Below, one piece after another: positions 1 to 7,222 of a stretch of 64,000 nucleotides of DNA. The notes under the pieces were generated by a model. The model saw only the letters and a list, made by a program, of their open reading frames with translations, had not been told where the DNA came from and searched no databases. Position numbers and translations under genes: made by a program. The number at the start of each line of letters is the position of its first letter. The first letter of the stretch is position 1. Source of the DNA: Hymenobacter pini (GTDB lineage Bacteria; Bacteroidota; Bacteroidia; Cytophagales; Hymenobacteraceae); the NCBI RefSeq assembly GCF_020421205.1, contig NZ_JAIZZH010000001.1, positions 913,691 through 977,690 of the forward strand, in the 5' to 3' direction.

Positions 1-104
1 AGGTCGGCCTGTTTTTGCCAGAAGCCAGCAGTGAAGTCTTTGGCTTTGAAATCCTGAATCTTAGTTTCGACGGCAGACTGGTACGAGCCCAGTTGCAGGG
101 TCAT
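1..104 (-). CDS. partial CDS, N-terminus only
   Basis: An ATG on the minus strand at 104-102 opens 34 codons that run off the left window edge. The visible residues begin MTLQLGSYQSAVETKIQDF and contain FWQKQ. The pattern of a short amphipathic start followed by a charged helix and an aromatic/Trp pair recalls the first residues of the phosphoglucose-isomerase part of transaldolase/PGI proteins, but 34 residues are too few for a firm call. It is divergent from the STAS-like gene's neighbourhood and nothing else of it is visible here. Confidence 0.45.
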   Translation of the reverse strand, partial: MTLQLGSYQSAVETKIQDFKAKDFTAGFWQKQAD

Positions 105-310
105 GGCCGGGATAGAAGAAGGGGTGTCCATACAGGGGGTTGGGGTCACAAATGCAGTTCAAAAAAGCAGCCCGACGCCGCAAAATCCCAAGGGTATTCG
201 CTGGCGCAATGCCGCATATTGCCTGCCGAGGTCCAAAACCCGGCGGCCGGGCAAAGGTAGAGAAGTCGGGACATTCCTGCTTTATCGGGCCGGAATATGC
301 CCTTTTTCGG

Positions 311-781
311 TCAGGAATGGCCGGGCAGCGCCAGCAGGTGGGCTTCCCATTCCTGCTCCAGCCCCGGCTGGGCACCCTGGGGAGCATACTCCAGCATCCA
401 GTCGAGGGCGCCGGCTACGTTGCTGAAAAATTGCACCTCGTAGCGAATGAACGTGCGGCCGGCATACAGCAGGCTCTCCACCACCATGTTGTTGTACACA
501 TTGCTGGTGGGCAGCACCAGCGCCACGCGCTCCACGGCCGGCACCGATACCCGGCCCAGCCACTGCGTAGCCAGCCACAGCTGGTCGCTCAGACTCAGGG
601 GCGGCAGCTCGTGCAAATCCAGCACTACCGACCGGACAACTCCGTGCTCAACGAGCTGGGCCACGGCGCTCATACTCAACTGAAACCGCGGTAAGGCGGC
701 ATCGGCGGGCTGCCACTGAAAGCGCAGCAGCGCGTATTCGGGAGCAAACTGGGCCCGAATATCGTGTAGCGTCAGTAGCAT
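311..781 (-). CDS. hypothetical protein, SpoIIAA/STAS-like fold suspected
   Basis: Protein of 156 residues. I start it at MLLTLHDIRAQF (ATG ending at 781) rather than at an upstream codon that would add a 32-residue Pro/Ala-rich stretch of non-coding character. The body alternates predicted strands and helices (AVAQLVEHGVVRSVVLDLHEL, then VALVLPTSNVYNN) and ends with an amphipathic helix, as in small STAS-like proteins of Bacteroidota. No catalytic motif or membrane segment is visible. It is divergent from the hydrolase at 914, so the 130-base gap between them probably holds two promoters. Function unknown. Confidence 0.6.
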   Translation of the reverse strand: MLLTLHDIRAQFAPEYALLRFQWQPADAALPRFQLSMSAVAQLVEHGVVRSVVLDLHELPPLSLSDQLWLATQWLGRVSVPAVERVALVLPTSNVYNNMVVESLLYAGRTFIRYEVQFFSNVAGALDWMLEYAPQGAQPGLEQEWEAHLLALPGHS

Positions 782-913
782 GTAGGAGAAAGCAGAAAAT
801 GCTGGGGTACAAGGGGCAGCGAAAATACGAAACGGTGGAGCTTTCGGATGAGGGTTCTGGAAAAAAAGTAGGTACATGGGTAGGGCTGGCTGGCGCGGGC
901 CGATATTTGCCGG

Positions 914-1792
914 ATGAATCCGCCCGTTACCCCTGCGCCCGCTCCAGTTTCGGTGGGCTTGTCGTTGCTGCGCCTGAAATTCCGGCTGCTGAGTATCCTG
1001 TCAACAGAATGGGCATTTGCTGAAGCCTGGAAACTGTTTACTACGCCTCGCCGGCTACCCGAGAAAAGCTGGGAAGCGGCAGCCCTGCAGGCAGCCCGCC
1101 CGTTTGGAGTAGCGGTGGGCGCCCGTACCGTGCGCGCCTACGAGTGGAACTCTGGTGGGCAACGCACCGTGCTGCTGGTGCACGGCTGGGAGCACCGGGC
1201 CAGCTTTTGGGGAGTAGCCGCGCAGGCGCTGGTGAAGGCGGGGTTTCGGGTAGTGGCTCTGGACGGCCCGGCCCACGGCGCTTCTTCGGGTAGCCGCACG
1301 ACGCTGCCGGCCTTTGCGAGGGCCGTTCAGGCCGTGGCCGATACGCTGGGCGAGGTGCACGGCGTGGTAGCGCACTCGTTCGGGGGAGCGGCCACGGTAG
1401 GCGTGCCGGTGCATTTTAACCAGGCCACTGGCGGGCGGTTGCCCCGGCTGGTACTGCTGGCCGTGCCGGGCAGCACCACGGCGGTGGCCCGGCGCTTTGC
1501 CGAGCTGCTGCGGCTGCCAGCCGCCGTGGTACAGCGCATGGGGCGGCACATCCGGGAGCAGCACGGCCGCGACGCCGAGAGCTTCAGCCTGGTGCAGGTA
1601 GGCCGACAATTTCCGGCGGATAAAGCCCTGCTGCTGCACGATGAGCAGGATGAGAGCATCCCATTTGCCGAAGCCCAGGAAATTGCCAGTAGCTGGCTGG
1701 GGTTAGTGTTCCAGCGCACCACGGGTTTGGGACACAACCGGATTATGCGCGAGCCAGCGGTACTGCAACGAATAGCAGATTTCCTCCAATGA
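914..1792 (+). CDS. alpha/beta hydrolase
   Basis: Protein of 292 residues. The alpha/beta-hydrolase core is readable: oxyanion strand LLVHGWEHRASFWG near residue 86, the DGPAHGAS turn near 116, the nucleophile elbow AHSFGG near 151, an acidic residue in the LLLHDEQDESIP segment near 240 and the catalytic His in GLGHNRIM near 274. The first ~70 residues are an extra helical region preceding the fold. There is no signal peptide, so it is presumably cytosolic. The substrate (ester, lipid or other) cannot be told from sequence. It reads as a stand-alone gene upstream of the DoxX gene. Confidence 0.85.
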   Translation: MNPPVTPAPAPVSVGLSLLRLKFRLLSILSTEWAFAEAWKLFTTPRRLPEKSWEAAALQAARPFGVAVGARTVRAYEWNSGGQRTVLLVHGWEHRASFWGVAAQALVKAGFRVVALDGPAHGASSGSRTTLPAFARAVQAVADTLGEVHGVVAHSFGGAATVGVPVHFNQATGGRLPRLVLLAVPGSTTAVARRFAELLRLPAAVVQRMGRHIREQHGRDAESFSLVQVGRQFPADKALLLHDEQDESIPFAEAQEIASSWLGLVFQRTTGLGHNRIMREPAVLQRIADFLQ

Positions 1793-1939
1793 GAATTATG
1801 GCAGTAGCCGTTCCAGCGCTGGATGACTTGGCACCCTGAACATTTGGAGGGGCGGCGCGTTTATGACGCTAACGCGGCGGATACCTAGCAACGGGTCTGC
1901 GGCTGAGGTTCTCATTTCACTCCCAAATCCCATTTGCGT

Positions 1940-2308
1940 ATGTCCGCTTCTACCCGAAACATTATTGCCTGGATTCTGCAGGGGCTGCTGGCCCTGGCGT
2001 TTATTGCCTCTGGCGGCAAAAAGCTATTGGACTTACCTGGTACCGTGGGCATGTTCAGTCAGCTGGGGTTGCCCGGCGCATTGGCATACGTGGTGGCCTT
2101 TGGCGAAGTGCTGGGCGGTATTGGGCTACTGATTCCGCGTTTCGTGCGGCTGGCCGCTGCCGGCCTCATCATCATTATGATTGGGGCAGTAATCATGCAC
2201 GCCACCAAAATACCAGGCGGACTGGCGGGCGGCATGCCGGCTATTGTGCTGCTGCTGCTGTTGCTGGTAGTGTTGTGGCTGCGTCGTCCGGCTCCCACTA
2301 TTGTGTAG
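1940..2308 (+). CDS. DoxX family membrane protein
   Basis: Protein of 122 residues starting at ATG 1940 (a TTG two codons upstream is possible). Four hydrophobic segments fill the protein, with the family pattern LLALAFIASGGKKLLD in helix 1 and AFGEVLGGIGLLIPR in helix 2; helices 3 and 4 follow (LIIIMIGAVIMHA, IVLLLLLLVVLWL). Length is normal for short DoxX proteins of the inner membrane. DoxX relatives have been linked to redox homeostasis, but the role here is unknown. A strong terminator follows 20 bases after the stop. Confidence 0.85.
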   Translation: MSASTRNIIAWILQGLLALAFIASGGKKLLDLPGTVGMFSQLGLPGALAYVVAFGEVLGGIGLLIPRFVRLAAAGLIIIMIGAVIMHATKIPGGLAGGMPAIVLLLLLLVVLWLRRPAPTIV

Positions 2309-2327
2309 CTTTTCCGCAGTTTCCGCT

Positions 2328-2370
2328 ACGGCCGGCCCACTCTCAGCAGTGGGCCGGCCGTCGTTTTTTT
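2328..2370 (+). terminator. intrinsic terminator after DoxX gene
   Basis: A perfect 13-bp stem (ACGGCCGGCCCAC pairs with 2349-2361) with an 8-nt loop is followed by a run of seven T. It ends the plus-strand DoxX transcript and overlaps the stop codon of the convergent J-domain gene. Confidence 0.93.
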
Positions 2371-3385
2371 ACAAGACGTCGTGCCCCTCGGTGGCCAACT
2401 CCCGCAGTAGCTCCCGCAGGCTAGCGGGCTCCTGCATCATCCGGGCGGCGTGTAGCAAGTACTCGGCTTCGGCGCGCAGGTGGCGCTTTATTACCCGGAT
2501 TTCCTGCTCCCGCTTTTTACCGGTGCTGCCACTGAAGCCATTGTCGCCGTACTTCAGCTCGTTGAGCTGCTGCTTCAACTCCAGCAGCTGCTGGTGTAGG
2601 GCCTGGGTGTAGCGGGCCAGCGAGGTTTCATCGGTGGCGGAGGTGGGCGTGGTGTCCGAAAGTAACTGCAGCAGGGTGTACAGGTCGTTGGTTTCGTAGG
2701 CTTCCGTAATGCGCTGCATCAGCTGAGTGCGGTGCTGCTGGGTGGCTTCGTCGCGGGCCAGGTCGGGGTGGTGGGCGCGGGCCAGCTGCCGATACAAGTC
2801 TTTGGTGTTGGTGAGCAGTTGTTGCTCGGCGGCGCGGGAGGCCTGGGCTGCGGCTTCCTCAATGCGCTGCTGTTTGGTTTTACGCCGGGCCCGCGCGGTA
2901 GCGGCGGCCTGCTCGTGGGGTGGCAGGGCAGCGTCGAGTGGTTCGGTTGCGGGTGAGGTAGGTGTTACTTCGTCCTCATCATTGGCGGGGGTAGGGCGGC
3001 GCGGGGCGTACTTGTGCAGGATGTGGCTGGCATCTTCTCCAAACCGGTCCTGCAATGCCCGGGCGTTGCCCACAATGAGAGTCCTAATCTGCTGTTCTTC
3101 CAGGCGGCTGAAATAGCCCAGCAGCAACGCGTTTTCCAGCGGGGCGAGTAGGGCTTCCCGTGCCTGAACCACGGCCTGAGCCGCCGGCCCCACTTGCTGC
3201 CAGTAGCGGCGGCGCGCTTCGGCCTGCTCCGCCCGGAGCTCCCGCAGCCGCTGCCGCAACCCCTCCACCTGTGCCACGGCCTCCCGAAACGCCTGCTGCG
3301 CTGGGGTGCCTGGCGCTTCGGCCGGGGCCGGGGTGGGCAGTTGGTTGGCAGCTGGCAGGTCGGTAAGCGGGTTGTGCAGGTTCAT
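2369..3385 (-). CDS. J-domain-containing protein
   Basis: Protein of 338 residues. The central part is charged and helical, with coiled-coil-like Glu/Gln/Arg runs at about 30-75 and 175-200. A J-domain-like segment follows at about 200-250: DLYRQLARAHHPDLA contains the HPD tripeptide that in DnaJ proteins stimulates Hsp70 ATPase, then AYETNDLYTLLQLL. There is no Gly/Phe region or zinc finger, so it is a type-III J protein, probably a co-chaperone or adaptor in the cytosol. The C-terminal ~80 residues form another long helix. Confidence 0.8.
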   Translation of the reverse strand: MNLHNPLTDLPAANQLPTPAPAEAPGTPAQQAFREAVAQVEGLRQRLRELRAEQAEARRRYWQQVGPAAQAVVQAREALLAPLENALLLGYFSRLEEQQIRTLIVGNARALQDRFGEDASHILHKYAPRRPTPANDEDEVTPTSPATEPLDAALPPHEQAAATARARRKTKQQRIEEAAAQASRAAEQQLLTNTKDLYRQLARAHHPDLARDEATQQHRTQLMQRITEAYETNDLYTLLQLLSDTTPTSATDETSLARYTQALHQQLLELKQQLNELKYGDNGFSGSTGKKREQEIRVIKRHLRAEAEYLLHAARMMQEPASLRELLRELATEGHDVL

Positions 3386-3403
3386 CCGGCAAAGGTAGGG
3401 GGA

Positions 3404-3666
3404 TGGGTGGGTAGGTGGTTGGATGGTTAGGTGGTTGAACGGTCATTGCGAGGCGAAGCCGAAGCACCCGAAGGACAGCGCAGCTAATCCTTCCTTTTTC
3501 GAAGTACAATTTCCCTGAGCTACTCAAAAGCCCCTGACGTCCGTGCTGGCGGTGGGGTGTTGCGCTTCTTCATGGCGTAACACTCAGGAAAGGACGGGTT
3601 AGCAGCGTTGTCCTTCGGGTGCTTCGGCTTCACCTCGCAATGACCACCCAACTACCCATCTACCCA
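3404..3666. repeat. inverted-repeat element between J-domain and HDAC genes
   Basis: This gap holds an imperfect palindrome. The arm at 3441-3482 (GGTCATTGCGAGGCGAAGCC and onward) pairs with 3604-3645, with about 120 nt between. Outside the arms lie low-complexity GGTTGGATGGTTAGG-type stretches and their complement CCAACTACCCATCTACCC. No gene is visible. It belongs with the other dispersed palindromes of this window that carry GAAG cores. Confidence 0.75.
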
Positions 3667-4562
3667 TACAGCTCATACGCCACCCGGAAGGTGTTGCAAT
3701 GGGCATCTACAATATCGCGCAGCTGCTCGGAGTAGCCGCCGCCCATACTCACGGCCACCGGTAGGCCGGCCTGCTGACATTGGCTGAGCACGTAATAATC
3801 CCGCTGGCGGCAGCCAGCATGAGTGAGGGCCAGCTTGCCCAGCTTGTCGGTGGCCAGCACATCCACCCCGGCCTGGTAGAAAACAACATCAGGCTGAACC
3901 TCGCATAGCAGACGGGGTAAGGTTTCTTGTAGAATGCGCAGGTAAGTTTTATCGTCGGTTCCTAAACCAAGGGCCAGGTCCAGGTCCGACTGCTCCTTGC
4001 GCAACGGGTAGTTGGCCCCGGCGTGCATGCTGAACGTGAACACGCGGGGCTCGTCCCGGAAAATACTGGCCGTGCCGTCGCCCTGATGCACATCCAGGTC
4101 CACTACCAGCACCTGCCGGGCCAGGCCGTGGTGCAACAGGTGGGCGGCGGCCACGGCAATGTCGTTGAGTACGCAAAACCCCTCGCCCCGGTCCCGGAAG
4201 GCGTGGTGGGTGCCACCGGCCAGGCTCAGCCCGACCCCGTCCCGCAGTGCTCGTTTCGCCGATTCGACGGTGCCGGCCACGCTGCTCAGGGAGCGGCGTA
4301 CCAATTCGGGGCTCTGGGGGAGACCCAGGCGGCGCACCTCGGCGGCTGAGAGCTGCAACTCGCGCACCCGGTGCCAGTATTCCGGGGAGTGCACCCGCAG
4401 AATGTCTTCCTCGGTGGCCAGGCCGGGGTCGTAGAAATCCTCGGGGGCGGCAATGCCCTGCCACAGAAGCTGTTCCTGAATGAGGGCGTATTTGGCAATG
4501 GGAAAACGGTGACCTTGGGGCAGGCTGATGCTGTAGCGGACGGAAGAAGCGAGGCAGGGCAT
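3660..4562 (-). CDS. histone deacetylase family protein
   Basis: Protein of 300 residues, the full length of bacterial class IV-like HDAC/AcuC relatives. Signature motifs are present: GGTHHA at 116-121 (charge-relay His pair), DLDVHQGDG at 155-163 (Asp/His zinc ligands), MHAGANYP near 180, QAGVDV near 230 and the transition-state Tyr in MGGGY near 278. It should hydrolyse acetyl-amide bonds on acetylated lysines or small polyamine-type substrates in the cytosol. It stands alone on the minus strand; the regulator gene upstream is separated by about 120 bases. Confidence 0.9.
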   Translation of the reverse strand: MPCLASSVRYSISLPQGHRFPIAKYALIQEQLLWQGIAAPEDFYDPGLATEEDILRVHSPEYWHRVRELQLSAAEVRRLGLPQSPELVRRSLSSVAGTVESAKRALRDGVGLSLAGGTHHAFRDRGEGFCVLNDIAVAAAHLLHHGLARQVLVVDLDVHQGDGTASIFRDEPRVFTFSMHAGANYPLRKEQSDLDLALGLGTDDKTYLRILQETLPRLLCEVQPDVVFYQAGVDVLATDKLGKLALTHAGCRQRDYYVLSQCQQAGLPVAVSMGGGYSEQLRDIVDAHCNTFRVAYELYG

Positions 4563-4681
4563 AGGGTTTCGCTCAACGCAACCAGGCCGGGGCAGGTTGG
4601 TTTATGTCAACAGCAGGCCGTTCAACGGGAGTGGTCCGACGACTTTGAGCTGTCGGATTACTCTGATGTCCACCGGGGCCG

Positions 4682-5416
4682 CTAGTGCATGTTCCGCTCC
4701 TCAATCAGCTTAAAGAAGGCCTCGGCGTACGACTCCCCGATGGGAATAATGACCTCACCCATATAGATGCGGTTTTTGCGGATGGAGTCGATGTGGGCCA
4801 GGGCCACGATGTAGGAGCGGTGCACACGCACGAAATCGGGGCTGGGCAGGCGGTCCTCGAAGGCTTTCAGGGAGTTGAGGGTGAGAATGGGCTTGCCGCC
4901 GGCGTAAATCTTGATGTAGTCTTTCAGCCCTTCCAGGTAGCGGATGTCGCGCAGGTTGAGGCGCTGGGTGTGGTAGTCGGCCTTCACGAAAATGTAGTCG
5001 TCGGCGGACGCTGGGGGCGTCGGGGCCGGTGGTGGGAGCGGGGCCGGCTCGGCGGGGCGCGGAGCCAGGCGGTCCTGGGCTTTTTGGGCGGCCTGCAGAA
5101 ACCGCTCGAAGGCAATGGGCTTCACTAGGTAATCCACAGCGTTAAGGTTGAAGCCCTCCAGCGCGTAGTTTTCGTAGGCAGTAGTGAAGATAACCAAGGC
5201 CTGGGGCTGCATGCTGCGCACAAATTCCACACCCGTGAGGTCGGGCATCTGAATATCCAGAAATAGCACGTCCACCGGCTCGCGTTGCAGCACCGTAAGG
5301 GCATCGAGGGCGCTACGGCAGGTGCCCACCAACTCCAGGAAGGGCACGCGCTCCACGTAGGAGCTCAGCAGGCGCAGGGCCAGGGGTTCGTCATCCACGA
5401 GCAGGCACCGGAGCAT
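4682..5416 (-). CDS. LytTR-family response regulator
   Basis: Protein of 244 residues started at the ATG at 5416 (a TTG two codons upstream is less likely). Residues 1-120 are a receiver domain with the acidic pair DDE near 8-10, phosphoacceptor Asp in LFLDIQMPD near 53 and Lys in LVKPI near 103. A Pro/Ala linker follows. The C-terminal ~100 residues are a LytTR DNA-binding domain (YIFVKADYHTQRLNL, FVRVHRSYIVAL). The start overlaps the 3' end of the histidine kinase gene by 26 bases, so the pair is translationally coupled and forms a LytS/LytR-type two-component system. Confidence 0.93.
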   Translation of the reverse strand: MLRCLLVDDEPLALRLLSSYVERVPFLELVGTCRSALDALTVLQREPVDVLFLDIQMPDLTGVEFVRSMQPQALVIFTTAYENYALEGFNLNAVDYLVKPIAFERFLQAAQKAQDRLAPRPAEPAPLPPPAPTPPASADDYIFVKADYHTQRLNLRDIRYLEGLKDYIKIYAGGKPILTLNSLKAFEDRLPSPDFVRVHRSYIVALAHIDSIRKNRIYMGEVIIPIGESYAEAFFKLIEERNMH

Positions 5417-6458
5417 AGGCAAGCAGCAGGGTTAGTTCAATGATAAATTCGTCGGAGGTTTCCTCCAGCAGCAACTGGTGGCGGCCGTCGGGGTAGAGCA
5501 GGTTGAGGCGCTGGCGCACGTTGGGCAGGCCAATGCCGGAGTTAGGGTCGTGGGTGCCGGTGGACGCAAAACGGGAGTTTTGCACCGTGAACAGCAGCCG
5601 GCCTTCTCGCACCAGCACATCTACGGCAATGCGCGAAAACTCGCGGGCACTCACCCCGTGTTTAAACGCATTTTCCACGAACGGAATTAAGAGCATGGGC
5701 TCAATGAGGGCTCCGTCGAGCGGGCCGTCCACGGTGAGGCGGATGTGCACCTGCTCCTCGTCGAGGCGCAGGCGCTGCAGGTCCATGTAGTTGCGCAGGT
5801 ACTCCACTTCCCGCGCCAGCGGCACCCGCGCGGCATCCGACTCATACAGCATATAGCGCATCAGCTGGGAGAGCTTAAGAATGGCCTCCGGCGTGTCATC
5901 GGACTTCAGGTGGGCCAGCGAGTAGATGTTGTTGAGCGTGTTGAACAGGAAGTGCGGGCTCACCTGCGACTTCAGGAAGGCCAGCTCGGCCGTGAGCTGC
6001 TTGTTGGCCAACTCCTGCCGGGCCCGCTCGGTGGTAAACCACTCGCTGGTAATGCGCATGCCCGAGCTGATAATCCAGGCCAGCACTCCAATCAGCCACA
6101 ACCCCCGAGGCGGCCGGGAATAATGGATGGCTCCCGGGGGCAGCGGGTGGTGCGGATGGTGGCCCAATAGCCCCGCCATGCGCACCAGCATGGGCAGGTA
6201 CACCAACGCCAGCAACCCGGCCGCTACCAGGAAATACAGCCCAAACCGCTGCCGGGCGTACAGGCGCGGAATAAGCACGTAGTAGTTCAGGTAGAAATAC
6301 CCGGCCACCGTGAGCGGCAACAGGATATTGTGTAACCGGAACGGCGGCGGGTTTTCGGAGAGTAGGCGCGGTACGGCCGCCACGGCCACCCACGCGGCCA
6401 CGTGCACCACAATGCGCAAAACCTGCTGGCGGGTAACGTGGGAAAAGGAAAAAGCCAT
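5391..6458 (-). CDS. LytS/YehU-type sensor histidine kinase
   Basis: Protein of 355 residues. Four hydrophobic segments (about 15-33, 43-62, 73-95, 119-133) form a membrane sensor without a large periplasmic domain. Residues 140-180 hold the His_kinase signature with phospho-His 169 in SPHFLFNTLNNI, and an ATPase domain follows with N-box VENAFKHG near 270 and GIGLPNVRQRL near 320. It should autophosphorylate and pass phosphate to the overlapping LytTR regulator. The signal is unknown; no target genes are obvious next to it. Confidence 0.92.
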   Translation of the reverse strand: MAFSFSHVTRQQVLRIVVHVAAWVAVAAVPRLLSENPPPFRLHNILLPLTVAGYFYLNYYVLIPRLYARQRFGLYFLVAAGLLALVYLPMLVRMAGLLGHHPHHPLPPGAIHYSRPPRGLWLIGVLAWIISSGMRITSEWFTTERARQELANKQLTAELAFLKSQVSPHFLFNTLNNIYSLAHLKSDDTPEAILKLSQLMRYMLYESDAARVPLAREVEYLRNYMDLQRLRLDEEQVHIRLTVDGPLDGALIEPMLLIPFVENAFKHGVSAREFSRIAVDVLVREGRLLFTVQNSRFASTGTHDPNSGIGLPNVRQRLNLLYPDGRHQLLLEETSDEFIIELTLLLAYAPVPARG

Positions 6459-6515
6459 GCTGCGAAGAAAGAGAACTACACATACGGAACCGGACCGAAA
6501 ACCGGCCCAACGGCT

Positions 6516-6552
6516 ACCAAGCCGTTATGCTTAGGGAGCATAACGGCTTGGT
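6516..6552 (-). terminator. perfect 16-bp hairpin after the Spy-like gene
   Basis: ACCAAGCCGTTATGCT at 6516-6531 pairs perfectly with 6537-6552 around a 5-nt loop. It lies just past the stop codon of the Spy-like gene and before the kinase gene on the same strand. No T-run follows in the minus direction, so it may act as a weak terminator, an mRNA 3'-end stabiliser or a partial barrier between the two genes. Confidence 0.6.
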
Positions 6553-6574
6553 GCCTGTGCGGGGCAAGTGCGCT

Positions 6575-7036
6575 TTAGCGGTTGCCGCCGGGGGGCGGGC
6601 CCATGCGTTGCATCCGCTCCTGCTGCTTGGCCTGGTACTTCTGGTACTGCTCCGGCGTCAGTACTTCTTTCAGCTTGGCATCGGTAGTGACGCGCTGAGC
6701 CTGCATTTGCTCGCGCATAGCGGCCCGGTCGCCGCCCTGGTTGTTGGCGCGGGCGGCCTGCATGGCCTGCATTTGCTCCTGCCAGATGGCCGTTACCTTA
6801 GTTTGCTGCTCGGGCGTAAGGTTCAACTCCTGGGTTAGCTCGGCCATGCGGTTGCCGCGGCCACCACGGCCCTCGGGGCGGCCCTGGTCGGCAGGCTGTT
6901 CGCCCTCGGCAGCCTTCACTTTAATCTTGTCCTTCTTGGCTTTTACTTTTTTTACGGGCTCCGTTTGGGCCTGCGCCAGCGGCGCGGTGGTGGCCATGGC
7001 GCCGAGCAGGAGTGAGGCAATCAGCAGCTTTTTCAT
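6575..7036 (-). CDS. Spy/CpxP-like periplasmic protein
   Basis: Protein of 153 residues starting MKKLLIASLLLGAMATTAPLAQAQ, a clear Sec signal peptide. The mature part begins with a Lys-rich stretch, then two LTP-type motifs (LNLTPEQQTKVTAIW near 90 and VLTPEQYQKYQ near 133) that in Spy/CpxP proteins mark the helical cradle. A Gln/Met/Arg-rich tail ends with PPPGGNR. Spy homologues are periplasmic ATP-independent chaperones. A second gene of the same type is at 37315-37782. Confidence 0.85.
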   Translation of the reverse strand: MKKLLIASLLLGAMATTAPLAQAQTEPVKKVKAKKDKIKVKAAEGEQPADQGRPEGRGGRGNRMAELTQELNLTPEQQTKVTAIWQEQMQAMQAARANNQGGDRAAMREQMQAQRVTTDAKLKEVLTPEQYQKYQAKQQERMQRMGPPPGGNR

Positions 7037-7222
7037 GGAACTGGAAATAGGTTGAGCCACTACCGGAGTGGCGGGGTTAGGAGAATACCCCAAACTTATT
7101 AGCCCACCCGCTTCCGTGCGAAAAACATCTGCCAACCCCGTAGTTCCCTCGACGCGCCAACCTCCCCCAACCGACGTAGGGCTGCTGCGGCCAGTTGGGG
7201 TGGGTTGCGTACCTTGGCACTG

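Noticed and set aside
6527..7055. Plus-strand ORFs opposite the Spy-like gene
   Set aside because: The minus-strand frame has a signal peptide and Spy motifs; the plus frames are antisense shadows.
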